A stretch of 64,000 bases of DNA from Dromiciops gliroides (GCF_019393635.1 NC_057861.1:375954315-376018314), one strand, 5' to 3'. Positions 1 through 12,812 are shown, counted from the first letter of the stretch. The notes: generated by a model not told the origin, from the sequence alone. Numbers and translations: made by a program.

Positions 1-589
1 TTTTCTCCTCCTTTTATATTCCATCCTTGGAAGTTAAGTATATTTTTATTTCAACTCCTCTCTACAATTCTATATTTGCTCTTAAATCTTATGCATCCCT
101 TTCCCTATCTCTGTTTATTTTCCTATTGAGTTTAAAATATGACTACATCAAACTCTGTGTACCTGTGGGTGTGTGTATGACTATAAATGGATAGCTCCTT
201 TATCTTTTTCAGGTAAGAGTGAAATTTGTAATAGACTCCCTCCAACTCTTTTGTATGCCTTTCATCCAATTATGACTTATAAAATTTCCACTCTGTCATC
301 CCGATTTCTTACCTATTGGATTCCTTCCTTTCTATCACTTTTCTTTCCTTTTCCTAGATCAGTTCAAGAATCTCTGTCCAGTATTTTTAAAATTGTGACT
401 TTTCTGTGATCCTTAAAAACATTAACATTTTGAAGTGGTTATTGACTTTTTCTATTATCTTCATATTGTAATGGAAGTACTTCATCATTCCTCAGCCCCT
501 TCCATGTGCCGAAATACAAATAACATTTTATTTTCTATCGATTCCTATATTTGTGACTCAAAATATCTACTCAGCTCTAGTCTTTTAGT

Positions 590-870
590 CAGTCAGCCAA
601 AACATTTATTGTGTCTACGATCCAGGCAGTGTGCTAATGTCCAAAAACAAAAGAATACCCTAGGAGAGTTCACAATCTAATGGTAAAGTTGACTTGCAAA
701 CAATTATGTACAAACTACAAGAAAAATAGGAAGTGATCAACATAAGAAAAGCACTGGAATTGAGGGATTCAGAAAGGCTTCATATGCAATGTGAGTATGT
801 AGTTAGGATTTCTATGAAACCAGAGGAGTCAATAGGTTAAGAAGAGGAAGGAAAGAATTCTAGGCATGGC
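590..870 (-). repeat. L2 LINE 3' fragment, reversed
   Basis: Read on the minus strand, this gives the L2 3' region: an 'attgtgaactc' motif matching the usual 'attgtaagctccttgag' stretch, then the segment that normally reads 'cttcaagt..cagct'. It is strongly diverged, which fits an ancient mammal-wide LINE. The end near 590 (a TGTGTCTACGATCCAGGCAG-like stretch) is the reverse complement of the 'cctggcacatagtaggcgc' tail. The family is recalled and the limits are approximate. The flanking 1-590 is T-rich and holds nothing else I recognise. Confidence 0.55.
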
Positions 871-879
871 TTACAGTCA

Positions 880-965
880 GTGGAATTGTTTTTGTGCTTT
901 ACTTTGTATCCTCAATAGTAAGCACAATGTGTGTCATCTAGCAAGAACTTAATGAATTCTTGTTA
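880..965 (+). repeat. L2/MIR 3' tail
   Basis: The stretch 'ctttgtatcctcaatagtaagcacaatg...cttaatgaattcttgtt' matches the shared L2/MIR 3' tail (value of 'gtatccccagcacttagcacagtgcc...cttaataaatgcttgtt'). It lies just downstream of a reversed L2 fragment, so it is a separate insertion or an inverted remnant. About 400 bp beyond it, to roughly 1400, hold nothing recognisable. Confidence 0.5.
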
Positions 966-1429
966 ACTTGACTAATATAGTTTTAGATTTATTGAACATT
1001 ATTTGATCAGGTAACATAGTAAACTTTACTGGAATATAATCTGGAGAACAGTATAGTTCTACAAGTGTTTTTGATATTATCTCAATGAAAAATTTCTCAA
1101 GATTCATATTACATTATGTTCCTACTAGACAATGCCCAAGTTACAGAGGACTATGGGTGAAGATAGTATTGAATCATATGGTCTAAAATAAAAGAGTTAA
1201 AATTCCAAGATTTAGTCCATTTAAATCTGTCAAACTTTAAATAAATTATCATCAAGGTTTCAGGAAATTTAGAACTTCCCTTTGAGTGAAATGAAGTTTC
1301 AATATTTATTGAGTTGCAAGCAATCTCAAGATATTTTAAAGAATCTGTCTTTAACCTGTTACCCATTCTTTAGCAGTCATACCAAGGATAACGGTTCATA
1401 CAATTCAGATTAATAGGGATATTCATTTT

Positions 1430-1577
1430 TTTTTATTTTAGTGAGGCAATTGGGGTTAAGTGACTTGCCCAGGGTCACACAGCTAGTAAGTGTTAAGTGT
1501 CTGAGGCCGGATTTGAACTCAGGCACTCCTGACTCCAGGGCCAGTGCTCTATCCACTGCACCACCTAGCTGCCCTGA
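1430..1577 (-). mobile_element. WSINE1-type CORE-SINE
   Basis: A complete SINE on the minus strand: poly(T) (its poly(A) tail), then gtgaggcaattggggttaag, the CORE motif 'gtcacacagctagtaagtgt', and the tRNA-like head ending 'cacctagctgccct'. It is flanked by a 12-bp direct repeat, gatattcatttt, at 1418-1429 and 1578-1589. That repeat is identical on both sides, which indicates a fairly recent L1-mediated insertion. It belongs to the 'ccaattgcctcac' tail subtype with 'ttaacacttac'. The open frames across it are incidental. Confidence 0.9.
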
Positions 1578-1604
1578 GATATTCATTTTAACACTTGGAA
1601 TTCT

Positions 1605-1835
1605 CCCGTACTCAGACCATAAGATCCCAGAATTCAGAGATGAAAAGGGATCTGAGATATCATCTAATTCAGTATTTTGTATTATATAGAAAGTAAAGGA
1701 GACACAATGAGATGAAATGATGATCTGCCCTCCCCAAGGCTCTACTCTTTTTAAGGTCTTTGGGTTTGGATTTGAACTTAGTTCCTCTGACAGTACAACA
1801 AAGACTTTTCCCACTACGCCATGCTATCTTTCTAT
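1605..1835 (-). repeat. MIR/THER-type CORE-SINE, reversed
   Basis: 'agatcccagaattcagagatgaaaagggatct...atcatctaattcagta' followed by a degraded 'gatgaaat..gatctgccc' and 'ggatttgaactta' is the reverse complement of an ancient MIR3/THER-like element. It is much more diverged than the WSINE copies and has no visible TSD. Confidence 0.55.
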
Positions 1836-1859
1836 TAAACAAAAACAAAACAATCTTTT

Positions 1860-2480
1860 CAAAGAATACATATAATCCTACATGAACTAAAAATATTCCT
1901 TTAAAAATGTAATTTTCCATTTGGTAAATTATATTTTTGAAGTATAATTGTACTAACAAGGAAAAATTCTTCTCCATTATTCTCAAAAAAATAAATTAGG
2001 CTTGAATCAGGCTAATTATATTAGAATACAGACTTTTTAAAATGAAGCAATAAGATGTTATCTTGGACATGTTTATGAAATATCAAGTATATCAATACCT
2101 TGACAATGATAATATTAGTATTATTCTATATATGAGAATGGAATTGAATGTACTTTCTCTAGACAGCACATGTTCATTATTGGACAACCAAATCTAGCAG
2201 GCTTTTCATTAGAAAACAAGAAGATTGTTGCCTCAGGATATGAAAATCTATAATAATAGATTTTGTGTGTTGCATTTCCCCAATTTAAAAATTGTAGAAG
2301 CAGATGTATCAACAAAGTTAATCCAATATTTTATATGTAAGATCTAAGTTGATTTTTATTTGAGAAGTTCTTAAACTTAGGGAAAAAAAAAACTACTTAA
2401 TTTAGCCAAGTCTCATATAATATAAAAGAAACAAGAATCTTACATTTGAATTCTACACTATGATTGAGAGATTCATTTAT
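1860..2480. other. AT-rich intergenic DNA, nothing recognised
   Basis: No repeat family, RNA gene or coding potential is visible. The open frames are short and have no family resemblance. Confidence 0.5.
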
Positions 2481-2490
2481 AGGAAAATCC

Positions 2491-2633
2491 TTTTTTTTCA
2501 GGTCAATGAGGGTTGAATGACTTGCCCAGGGTCACACAGCTAGTAAGTATCAAGTGTCTGAAGCCAGATTTTAAACTCAAGACCTTCTGAATCCAGGGCT
2601 GGTGCTTTATCCACTGTGCCACCTAGCTGCCCC
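2491..2633 (-). mobile_element. WSINE1-type CORE-SINE
   Basis: Minus-strand copy with 'caggtcaatgagggttgaatgacttgcccagggtcacac', the CORE block and the head ending 'acctagctgcccc'. It is flanked by a short repeat, aaaatc, at 2484-2489 and about 2634-2639. It resembles the 'cattgccctg' tail subtype (agtatcaagtgtctg in this orientation). It carries several substitutions, so it is older than most copies here. Confidence 0.85.
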
Positions 2634-3016
2634 AAAATCAAATTATTTTTGAAGGGTATTCATGGTGTTGTAATAAAATAGAATATTATGTATTAATGTG
2701 TCAATGATTTAACAGTCTTCAAGTATTTCCCATGATTGAAACTTTGTAGGAGTACAGGTAATAAGAAAGTTTTGGCCATTAGTATTTTCAACACCATGCT
2801 CCATATATGGGGCAAGCAAGTAATGAAAGTCTTATCTATATTTCCTTTAATGCTTATCTCTCAAGAGAAACAGCACCCAAGTTCAGTTGTCCTTTATTCA
2901 TATTTCTATTTCTCCTGCAGATAATTCCCTATGGTTTCTCTCTATTTTGAATATAATTGAAAATTTTCTGATGTTTCAGTACAACCTTCCAGAATGCCCT
3001 CAAAATATACCAAATA

Positions 3017-3327
<311 letters not shown>

Positions 3328-3609
3328 ACCCAATACATGATTATGCAGCCTATGCTTCAAGACCTCTTTAGCCTACTCTACTTTGGCATAACTATAATTT
3401 TTAAGAGAAATGTATGATATTAAACTTGAATTTCCATCCCTAAAACTTCTTTCCTTTGTTTTCAGTTTGGTCTTCTGGAATCCAAACAGGATATGCATAA
3501 TCTCTATTTTATATACCTCTTCCAGTACTTGAAATCAAATGTTTTCAAATCCCCAACAAGTCTTCTCTTAGCTAGACCACACATCACCAGATGATGTAAA
3601 TGATTCTGT

Positions 3610-4200
3610 GGCCTGTTTCTCTTTTTTTAAAATCATAAATGTATTTCATTATTTTCCAGTTACATGTAATGATAGTTTTCAACATTTGTTTTTATCAGAT
3701 TTTGAGTTCCAAATTTTTCTCCTTCCCTCCACTCTGCCCAAGACAGAAAGCAATCTGATAGTTATATGTGTACAATCATATTAAACATATTTTTATTAGT
3801 CATGTTGTAAAAGATGATTCAGAACAAAAGGAAAAAGCATCAAAAAAGAAAAAAATAGAAAAAGTATGGTTCAATCAGCATCCAGATTCCACAGTTACTT
3901 TTTCTAGCTGTGGAGAGCATTTTCCATCATGAGTTCCTTGAAATTGTTTTGTATCATTGTTTTGCTGAGAAAAAAATAAGTCTATCACAGTTGATATTTG
4001 CACAATATTTCTGTTAATATGTATAATGTTATCCTGGTTCTGTTAAATTTACTCAACAGCAGTCCACTTATGTCTTTCCAGTTCTTTTATTTTTTGAAAT
4101 CTGTCTGCTCTTTATTTCTTATAGCCAATAGTATTCCATTACATTCATATACCACAACTTGTTCAGTCATTCCCCAATTGATGGACATTCCCTAGATTTC
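3610..4200 (-). repeat. L1 LINE 3' end (ORF2 terminus and 3' UTR), reversed
   Basis: On the minus strand this starts with the ORF2 end motif 'caattggggaatgactgaac', then 'gtggtatatgaatgtaatgg', and runs through a long A-rich 3' UTR. The motif is characteristic of marsupial L1 3' ends, and a related one occurs near 51255. The frame is broken by stops. It is a typical 5'-truncated, dead copy. Confidence 0.75.
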
Positions 4201-4214
4201 AAAATCTCTGTCTG

Positions 4215-4815
4215 GCCTGATTCTTATAAGCCTTCCATCAATCTTGGTACCTTTCTCCCTGTGCTTTCAAGTCTCTCTTCATCTCAATCCATCCTTCACC
4301 CAACTAAACAAAACCTAGGGCCTGCTTATTATGTTTACCTGGACAACAATCATACCTTTCTAGGTTTCTTATCTGTAGAATTTGCCAAATATTCTATAAC
4401 CCAACAACACTGTACAACTTGATGTTCCTCTAACATAACACTGTGCTTTTGCTCTGCGCATTTTCCATACCTAGAATGCTCTTTCTCCTTACCTCTACCT
4501 TCTAGCTTCTCTGGTCTCCTTCAACATTTAACTTAAATTTCACCTTTTTCAAGAGAACTTTTTTATTTCCAATAATCCCTTTCCAACCACTTCCTTCCAA
4601 CCAAGATTACCTTCCATTTATAATACACATTCACACACATATATTATTTACTTGACTATTTATTTATTTTTAGGCATGGTTATTTATATGTGGTTTCTCC
4701 ATTCATATTTGACCTCCTTGAGAGGAAAGACAATTGATTTGCCCTGATTTGTATGTCTAGTGCATAGGACATATCTGGTGCATAGTAAACATTTACTAAA
4801 TTCTTATTGACTAAT
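4215..4815 (+). repeat. L2 LINE 3' end
   Basis: The plus strand carries the L2 3' hallmarks: 'catacctagaatgctctttctcc', 'ctggtctccttcaacatttaacttaaatttcacc', 'tatttacttgactatttattt', 'gacctccttgagaggaaagac' and the terminal 'ggtgcatagtaaacatttactaa'. It is diverged and cannot code. Confidence 0.75.
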
Positions 4816-4829
4816 TGATCTATGAATAG

Positions 4830-5738
4830 TCTTCCCAAAAGATGGCACCAATAACTGAACAAAAGCATGTTTATTACTTTTAAATTTTTAGAGATGATGG
4901 ACATTAATATTTTTGTGCAATGTGCTTTGACTTTAATTTTATTTTACTGAAAAGTGTTTTATTTTTAATTAATAGACTCATAATATTTTAGGTTTAAGTA
5001 TAATTCTTATTCTGCCTCTTTTCTCAAAGGCAATTTGGGCACAAGATCAACAGACATAGAGTTAAAATTGACTTGAAGAACAAAGAATCATAAAGCTGTT
5101 TGACAAAAGACTAAGGTGCCATTTTTGTTTTATGGGAATTCCTTGGCAGACAAAAGACACTGAGGCAAAATGGAAAGGTATAAAGAGATATCAGAAATAT
5201 GAGAATGAAAAGTTGGAAAGATTAGGAAAGGTACTAGAATTTTTATTTCTACTTGAGATATTTTCCTAGACAAAAATTGAGGGAATTTTCTATCTGTACT
5301 ATATTTTTTATTGTAATTCTACATCACAGACAGAAGATATTTCAAGAAAAGCATGGTTAACAAACATAACAAAGAAATCATACTGAGCCACACAATTTAG
5401 AAAAAAAGAATTGAAGAAAATAGGATAAAACCTTACACAAATTCTAAGGTCAAGGGGAATTTTTTGCAACTTTTACAGAGCACACAATTTGTCTTTATGA
5501 CTGTGATTAGCAACAATTATGTATGCACAAAATTCAGACTGATCTACCTACTACTGAGAAAGTAAGATAAGGAAGTATCTCTCTATTCTCCAGCTTACCA
5601 GAGATACAGAAATATTCCTTGAAACAATGGAAAATTTTCTTCAAAAAGAGTAATGAGAGTTGCCTATTTTTTACAAGTGGTACAATGAATGGATGCTTCT
5701 GAAAGCTATAAGTCTAATTTTTGTTTTTTAGGTTTTTT
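4830..5738. other. Unrecognised AT-rich DNA
   Basis: I recognise no repeat family or gene. The stretch 5050-5240 is purine-rich with few stops in one plus frame, but it has no start, family match or splice context that I can support. Confidence 0.4.
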
Positions 5739-5795
5739 CTTTCTTTCTTTCTCTTTTTCTTTCTTTCTTTCTCTTTTTCTTTCTTTCTTTCTCAA
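5738..5795. repeat. (CTTT)n microsatellite
   Basis: Runs of tttctttctttc interrupted by ctctttttctt, about 55 bp. The phenylalanine/serine frame over it is an artefact. Confidence 0.95.
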
Positions 5796-6217
5796 ATGTG
5801 AATACCCCTTGATGCCTGGCAAAGATTCAACTCAGCTTGTTCCAAAAAGACACAGAATAATAGATTGCTTGAAGACCCCCTTTTTGTCTTCTAGAGTTAT
5901 AACCTGATTCCAAATTCACTTGAATGAGGGGAAATTGCAGGTGAATTACTCAGTAAGGACAATCAAAATACCAAATAGGTTGAAACAGTTAAAAGCATAG
6001 CAGCCATAAGATGCTAGATTTCCATATCTGCCTATCCAATCACTTGATATTCCCTTTCTTCCAAATTGATTTCCCCTGACTTCAACAATGAAAAATATAC
6101 TTGATTCAGTCCTGCCAAATAAGGACAATTTCATGGCACCTGGTATAGTCCAGCCTAGGTTAGTGATAGAAGCTCAGCATTGAAATACAATGAAGCACTC
6201 ATAGGCCATAACATTAT

Positions 6218-6259
6218 ATAGATAGATAGACAGACATACAGATAGACAGACAGAAAGAC

Positions 6260-6294
<35 letters not shown>

Positions 6295-6296
6295 TG
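6218..6296. repeat. GATA/GACA/GAGA compound microsatellite
   Basis: GATA units pass into GACA, then into a long (GA)n run ending near 6294. The segment before it (5800-6215) is unrecognised. Confidence 0.95.
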
Positions 6297-6299
6297 TAT

Positions 6300-7780
6300 A
6301 GATTAAAAAGACATATTAATAAGAGGTTAAAAATCATAAAATTACAAATTATAAAAGAAAATGATTCTATCTTAAACAGGATTCATCATGCCAGCAATGC
6401 CAATTCAGGAGGAAAAATCCAGCATGGTAGTAGGACTTCTGCCAAACCTTCAATTAATGAGGTCCCATAGGTTGAGATATTTAAGCTTCAGGTGAGAAAA
6501 AAAATACCAAATCTTAAGAATCACTTCCTTGTCTCTTGAAAAGAGAAATACCAACTTACACAAAACAGATGCAAATACCTGCCACAGGAATCCTAACCTG
6601 TTTCAGCATGTTAGAAGATAGAAAATTGAGGGTTTTTTTTTAACAATTAAGAAAAACAAAAATAAAAATGAACAATTCAAGACTTGTAATAAGTGTGAAA
6701 ATCTCACTCACAAATGGGGAATGAAGGTATACCTATAAAGAAATAATGTTTTATGCTACAGCAACCAATGATGTGATTCAACAGGTACTACCAGGAGATA
6801 GTTAATCCAACATTTGTCAGGGAAAGAAGAGACATGTAGTGGTGCTTAATCATTCCCTTTCTCTGGGATACTGAAGTAGCCATATATCAATATGACATGA
6901 ATAATAGGTATGACGTTTTTCCAAGACATGTCCAGAAGGTGACAGAAAAACTCTTGAGACTTGAGAATCTTGATTACTATAAGAAACTCCTCATGATTAA
7001 AATAGCAACAAATGATTCTATCAGTTGAAAACTAGCAAAAAAAAATGTCTAGGCATTTTGAAGTCCTAGACAAGAAAATGGAAACCATATCTACATGTGG
7101 CAAAACAAATGCAAAAACATAACTGTTCTCAATTTAAAATATGCTATCCACACACTAATGTCAGAAATAGTCAATAACAAGTAATATGTTCTAGGATAAC
7201 AGTGTAACCTTCAACATATTTTCATCAATTTTGAATAGATTTATTTCACCAGAATTGTATTAAATTCTCATTGTATTAAAATCTCATATTAAACACTTGT
7301 ACATACATGATAATAATTGATGTGAATCAACAAAATATAGCTATAATATATCATGGGAACTTCCTCCAAAACCAGAAAAATATAATTTTGAATCAATACA
7401 AATATGTCCTGAATAATGAAATATTTAATCCCATTTATTAGTCACATCATTAAAAGTTTTATTGGGTTGGAACCAATTGCCATGTTTTAGATAAATTCAT
7501 GACTTTAAATATGACTTCACAATTCTAATAATGCAATCACTTTATGTGATTCATTATTTTCATGAATCTAGACATAGCTTTAAGTATAAAGTTTTTAATG
7601 TTTTCCAAGGAAGATTAGAAATTGAAGGTTTTTAGCTTGAAGACAGAGAAGGAATTAAAGCAATGAAACAAGACATTTGAAAATATCAGGGACTTCTTCA
7701 GGTAAGAATCACTAAGCATAAATCTAAAATTTAAGAGAAGAAGACTTCTAGTGAAAGTATCATCTGTGAATTATCAATCT
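6300..7780. other. Long unrecognised stretch
   Basis: About 1.5 kb with no recognisable SINE, LINE, LTR or RNA gene. Short open frames only. It is either unique DNA or a repeat too old for me to place. Confidence 0.4.
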
Positions 7781-7781
7781 T

Positions 7782-7939
7782 TTTTTTCATTTTTTTTTTT
7801 TTTTTTGGTGAAGCAATTGGGGTTAACTGACTTGCCCGGGGTCACAAAGTCAGTATCGAGTAGCTGAGGCTGGATTTGAACTCAGGTCCTCCTGAATCCA
7901 GGGCTGGTGCTTTATCCACTGCACCATCTAGCTGCCCCT
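7782..7939 (-). mobile_element. WSINE1-type CORE-SINE
   Basis: Minus-strand copy: poly(T), 'ggtgaagcaattggggttaac', CORE block, head ending 'ccatctagctgcccc'. A 15-bp TSD, tgaattatcaatctt, is identical at 7767-7781 and 7940-7954. It is the 'ccaattgcctcac' tail subtype with a few private changes. Confidence 0.92.
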
Positions 7940-8024
7940 TGAATTATCAATCTTAATGTACACTTTTGGCATGTTAAAACATCAATTTATTTTAAAAAGC
8001 AATATAGCATAGAAAGAAATCTTG

Positions 8025-8165
8025 CATAATCATTTAACAGATAAAGAAACTAGGGACAGGTGAAATTCAGTTAATTGACAAGATCAGACATACAGTAGGT
8101 ACAATTTGAATTCGGGTTGACTCCAGTGCCAGTCCTCTTTCCACCATACAATACTGCTTCCACAG
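8025..8165 (-). repeat. MIR-type CORE-SINE, reversed
   Basis: 'aacagataaagaaactagggacaggtgaa...ttgacaagatcagacata...tttgaattcgggttgactccagtgccagtcc' is a diverged reverse-complement MIR. No TSD can be recognised. Confidence 0.6.
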
Positions 8166-8169
8166 AAAG

Positions 8170-9130
8170 ACTGATCCAATATTAATATAACACAGAGTTC
8201 ATTATCTAAAGTCAACTATAGAAATACTAATAATTCCTATTCAAATAATGGAAGATTATTGATATGTTTTCTCAGAAAATATGAAAAACAGGTTAACATT
8301 TAGGTAAATGATTTGGAAATAAGCAATTCTTCATAAGATTACAGTAATGGCTGACAATGATACTGTATATGCCTAATTAAACTAACAATGGTTTATGTCA
8401 AGATGGAGATGTTGAAATGACAAAAATCTAAGTATATAATCAAATAGTCCTTAATAGGCAAGACCTATAAGAATTCAGATGACAATATATGAACAAAGAA
8501 ATTTCAGAAAATTATTAATTAATACAGATTTATTTATATAAACAGAAGTATATGATAGCAATTTGGTAGTAGGCTATTGCCATTAGGATTAAATTAAAGA
8601 GAGTTTAAAGAATCTGGACTCTTTTCTTGGAACACATTAAATGAAATAGTTACAATGAAAAACATATTTCAGGTTGTAATAGTTTGTCATCCATCAAATA
8701 CCTTCATAGAAATGATCAGGTCACTATATATACAGTAGAAACTTTTATAAAATAGCATTATAGTGTAAAATCTTAACTTTCATTATAAACTAACAGAATT
8801 GAAATCCTCATATTACACTTATAAAATTAGAAATTGTGAAATAATCTGTTTTGTGAACGTAGAATTATTACCTATAATTACATTTAGATAGGAGTAGTTC
8901 ATAAAAATGTAAGATTAATGCTTTTAATTGATATTACTGTAATGAATACTCAAAATCATCTAACTAAATGATATTGAAAACTCATATAAGAAGATATCTA
9001 AAATACTAATTAAAACCACACAGGAAAAGAATAAGTTATCTGTTATAGACATTAATCCATAGACAAATTGAGTCTACAAAAGAAGATATTACATCCTAAC
9101 ATTTTAATTCAGTATGTGTATACATGTTTA
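8170..9130. other. Unrecognised AT-rich DNA
   Basis: Nothing recognisable on either strand. No coding potential. Confidence 0.4.
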
Positions 9131-9131
9131 C

Positions 9132-9170
9132 ACATACACACACGCACACACACACACACACACATATATA
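9132..9170. repeat. (CA)n microsatellite
   Basis: acacacgcacacacac... passing into atatata. Confidence 0.95.
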
Positions 9171-9413
9171 ACTTTTTATTCACATGTGCAATAATCTGGG
9201 GAAATTTAAATATAAAAGAGCAGGATAATGACTTATCCCAGGATCATTTCTGTTTAAACTTCTTTTAAAAAGATGAAGACTACTTAACAATAATGACTCA
9301 CATCTATATTACTTTCCAGTTCTACAAAGCATATTGTATAAATAACCTCACTAGAAACTCATGCATGGATATTCAGTAAACAGACATAGAATCCAAGGTG
9401 TGTGATTGTGTAT

Positions 9414-9419
9414 ATACAT

Positions 9420-9461
<42 letters not shown>

Positions 9462-9462
9462 G
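9414..9462. repeat. (CA)n microsatellite
   Basis: catacatacacatacaca followed by an uninterrupted CA run. The cysteine/valine frame across it is an artefact. The following 9463-9930 holds nothing I recognise. Confidence 0.95.
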
Positions 9463-9933
9463 CACATAAGCAATAGTCCAGGCAGAGAAAGAAAAGAGTG
9501 AAGTCTGAATCCATCCACAAAATGGAAGCTCAAGAAAGAAATCAACACTGGGAATTAAGAGAGTATGTTAAAGACATTTAAAGGACCAGATATGTTTTCT
9601 TCCAAGAAGACTTAATCTTTACTAGAAGGCAGATTTTGACGTTGTGTCCTCCCTTGAGATTCTTAAATTCAGACATTTTGGACTTCTATTTGAATTTATC
9701 TTAACTGACCTTACTACTAAACAAACAAACAAAAATCAATATTCCAATTATACCACAACAAGGGCATTTTGAATAATGACCTCTTTGCCACTGAATACAT
9801 TGTTTCAACACCATTAACTAAAACAAGTTATAATAGGAAGACATTTTGGAACAGACAATTGTTTGACTTAATTACTTCACAAATCACCCAAAGGAGCATG
9901 GAGCTATTTGATAGTTTTAGGATTGCTTTTACT

Positions 9934-9943
9934 AAATAAATAA

Positions 9944-10007
<64 letters not shown>

Positions 10008-10021
10008 ATAAATAAATAGAG
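9934..10021. repeat. (GATA)n microsatellite flanked by AAAT units
   Basis: About 15 GATA units bounded on both sides by AAAT units, which suggests growth inside a former A-rich tail. Confidence 0.97.
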
Positions 10022-10540
10022 CATTAGAAGAGCCATCACAGCAGTCTTTGGCCTTTACATAGCATGAATTTCTATATATTGATCTGTTTTATGTAATTCT
10101 GTAGCATATCTGTCACTACCACATCTATAGGATGTTAGAAAAATATTGGGAAAAAAGAGCTACCACAAACTCATTAGAAATGCTTTTGAGAATTTGCAGT
10201 AACTTTCTGTAGAGTATGGAAAAGAACTCAATATACATGATCTTTTTTTTGGGGGGGGGGTTTCTTTCTAATCAATTTGGTTTGATTTATTTACCATCTA
10301 TACTACACTGATTACTTAATGGCAATAATAGAAACAAAACCAAATGAAAGGGAAAGCATCAACAGCATTGCAAAGAATACCCTAATGTCTGCTGTGATGA
10401 TTGTCCTTCTTGGATTACTTTGGAAAACCCATTCTTAAAATCCTCAAGTAGAAAAGTTGATAAATACAATGTAAAGTGAATACTATGTAAAGTAGTACTA
10501 CCAGAAACCAGAACCAGAACCAAAACCAGAACCCAAAATC
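10022..10540. other. Unrecognised DNA with short homopolymer and CCAGAA runs
   Basis: It holds a T8G10 run near 10242-10261 and a short imperfect hexamer repeat (accaga/accaaa) at 10498-10532. Nothing else is recognised. Confidence 0.45.
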
Positions 10541-10554
10541 AATATTTTACATTT

Positions 10555-10893
10555 TGGGACCAATAGGGGTTTATTAAGTTCACCAGCAAGGGAGCCCCAA
10601 GCTCAGGAGCAGAGAGTCGCTGAAGAAATGGGACAAAGCTTATAATAGACTTCAATTTAGATACAAGGTGGGGTACCTAAGAATTGGACAGATCTGTTGC
10701 TGGGTGCTAGGAACAAGAAAGACTCTTGTTCTGGTTAACTATCTCCTGTAAACCCACCTGTCCTTGCTATTTCAGCAGTAAGGAAGGTCACAGCAGGGGG
10801 TGGGTGGGTTGAGGGGTGTTGTAATGACAGCAAGGTCAGTGATAATATAGAGGAATTGCAGATGAAATGGAGTTGTTTTAGCTTTCTCTGACA
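10555..10893 (-). mobile_element. Solitary ERV LTR, reversed
   Basis: Read on the minus strand the segment has LTR layout: it starts TGTCAGAGAAAGC, has a TATAAGC box near the middle (plus 10631-10637), and about 60 bp later a poly(A) signal AATAAA (plus 10570-10575), ending in CA. It is GC-richer than the surrounding DNA. No coding sequence follows on either side, so a solitary LTR is the simplest reading. No convincing TSD was found, and the exact ends are inferred from the TG...CA rule. Confidence 0.6.
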
Positions 10894-10899
10894 ATCACA

Positions 10900-11500
10900 A
10901 TACTTATTAAAATTGTTCATTTAGAAAAGTTATATTATAATTTCACAACCAGCTAATGGACTGTATAATTAAAACGCAGTAACAGAAAGTATTTATGTTT
11001 TCTACTTGCTTGTCTCTAAGTTCATATTACCTTAAGTGAGCAGTTGTGACTTAGAAATATGTGATCAATATTATTTGAATATGCCGTTAAGAATTTTCTC
11101 CATTATTAATTTAATTCCATTGTACTGCTTTCTTCTACTAATTGTGAATTTGTGAAAAGACAGCAAGTGTAACACAGGATGTCATAATCTCAAGAATAAA
11201 GTTAAAAAATAAATTTCCCTTTGCTATTCATCATGTAGATGTCCTTTATATTATTTGGGCTTTCGCTCAATTTTATTTCTTCAGTTTGCATTATTTTTGG
11301 GAATAAACAACAGATATTCACTTTCTAACATATCATAACCAAAAAGTACCCATGGGCAAAATCTCTGGGTGAAAAATCATTCAATATGATCACCTATTCA
11401 TTAACCCTTAATTGATCTGGCTGTATACTTTTCAGTGGGATCAAAAAAAAAATCACACATGCTATGCCTTAGGGCATCAAAATCAAAGCCAGAAAGCATC
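10900..11500. other. Unrecognised AT-rich DNA
   Basis: No repeat or gene recognised. Confidence 0.4.
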
Positions 11501-11568
<68 letters not shown>

Positions 11569-11600
11569 GTAGATAGGTAGATGTATAGATATAGATATAT
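11501..11600. repeat. (GATA)n microsatellite
   Basis: About 20 GATA units, then GGTA-interrupted units and (GATATA). This is one of three GATA arrays in the window. Confidence 0.97.
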
Positions 11601-11929
11601 ACAGTTCATTCAAAGGTACATTTTATTTACTAAATGTGCAATTTATTTGTGGAAAGCATTTTAATTACTTGAAGAAAGACAAAAATAAATTTTATTGTGT
11701 TTTTTTCCCCACAAGTAACCCTGATTATATTTCTTTTTTTGTTTTTATTCTCCAAAAGGATTATCTGCCTCACTGTTCAGTTTCATTCCATAGTGTTGAA
11801 AGAAAGGTTAGTCGATTATTGTCAGGGATGTAACCAAAAGCATAGCTGTCATAAATATAGTTCTCTCCTTGTAGAAAGAATCTAATGAAGAGTAGCTACA
11901 CCAGCATTCTTTAAATTAATTAGTTCTGA

Positions 11930-12115
11930 GTAACAGTAGACAGATCACTTGTTTTGTCATCAAAAGACTTTTATTTAAATCCCAACTCAGATATACATTA
12001 GTAGTTTGACCATCTGTAAATCACTTATTTTAACCTCAGTTACCTCATCTATACTAGGAGATAGGATTATTGAGACTCCAACCTTATCATCATTGTTAAT
12101 CATAGCAATTTTAAC
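11930..12115 (+). repeat. MIR/MAR-type CORE-SINE
   Basis: 'gtagacagatcacttgttttgtcatcaaaagacttttatttaaatccc...accatctgtaaatcactt...cctcagttacctcatctatactaggag' is a diverged plus-strand MIR-like element: tRNA head, CORE and 'cctcagtttcctcatctg' segments. Confidence 0.6.
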
Positions 12116-12394
12116 CATGTAATGTTCCTATTTCCTGTCTATTATTATTGATTAGACTTATTTATGAAAGTCATAGAGAAGTTAAACTATTCATTTTATT
12201 AGTCATTTTATGATCAATTAAATTTTTGGAAAATATATTCATTTAAAATATTTCAATGCCTTTTGCTAGCTTTGTTTAGGTAACAATAACATGTTTTTCA
12301 AAGTTTTTAAAATTGCCTATAGCTGATAGCAAAACATTTTAGACATTTTAGTGATGTTTAGTAAGGTTTTAATGTATTATTTTAGGGAGCCCCT

Positions 12395-12478
12395 TTATAA
12401 ACACACATACACATATATGGTATGTGTGTATATGTCTGTGTGTATGTATATACACATATACACATACTTATATGATGA
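12395..12478. repeat. (CA/TG)-rich alternating tract
   Basis: acacacatacacatatatgg then tatgtgtgtatatgtctgtg and so on. Imperfect alternating purine-pyrimidine DNA. Confidence 0.8.
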
Positions 12479-12544
12479 TATAGAATTACATATGAGATCT
12501 ATAATCATTATAATCACTGATTTGATCATATATGTACTTATATA

Positions 12545-12812
12545 TAATCATGTAGGTAAAAAGGAAAGAAACAAACATTTATTAAGTATCGACTCTGTGG
12601 CAGGCATTGTGTTAAGTACTTTGTAATTATTATCTCATTAGATCCTTACAACAACCTTATGAGATAGATAGTCATTATTCCAATTCCATAACTGAGGAAA
12701 TTGACACACCAGAAATGAAGTGACTTATGTAAATTAGTTGGTGAGGTCAGATTTGAATTCAGATCTTCCTGACTCCAGTCTCAGTACGCTATGTGCTGTG
12801 TCATCTAGGTGC
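12545..12812 (-). repeat. MIR CORE-SINE, near full length, reversed
   Basis: Reading from the L2-like 3' tail: 'aacatttattaagtatcgactctgtggcaggcattgtg', 'tatctcattagatccttacaacaacc', 'aactgaggaaattgacaca', 'gtcagatttgaattcagatcttcctgactcc', then the head 'gctgtgtcatctagg'. This order is a complete MIR/THER1 element on the minus strand, and is the best preserved ancient SINE here. Confidence 0.75.
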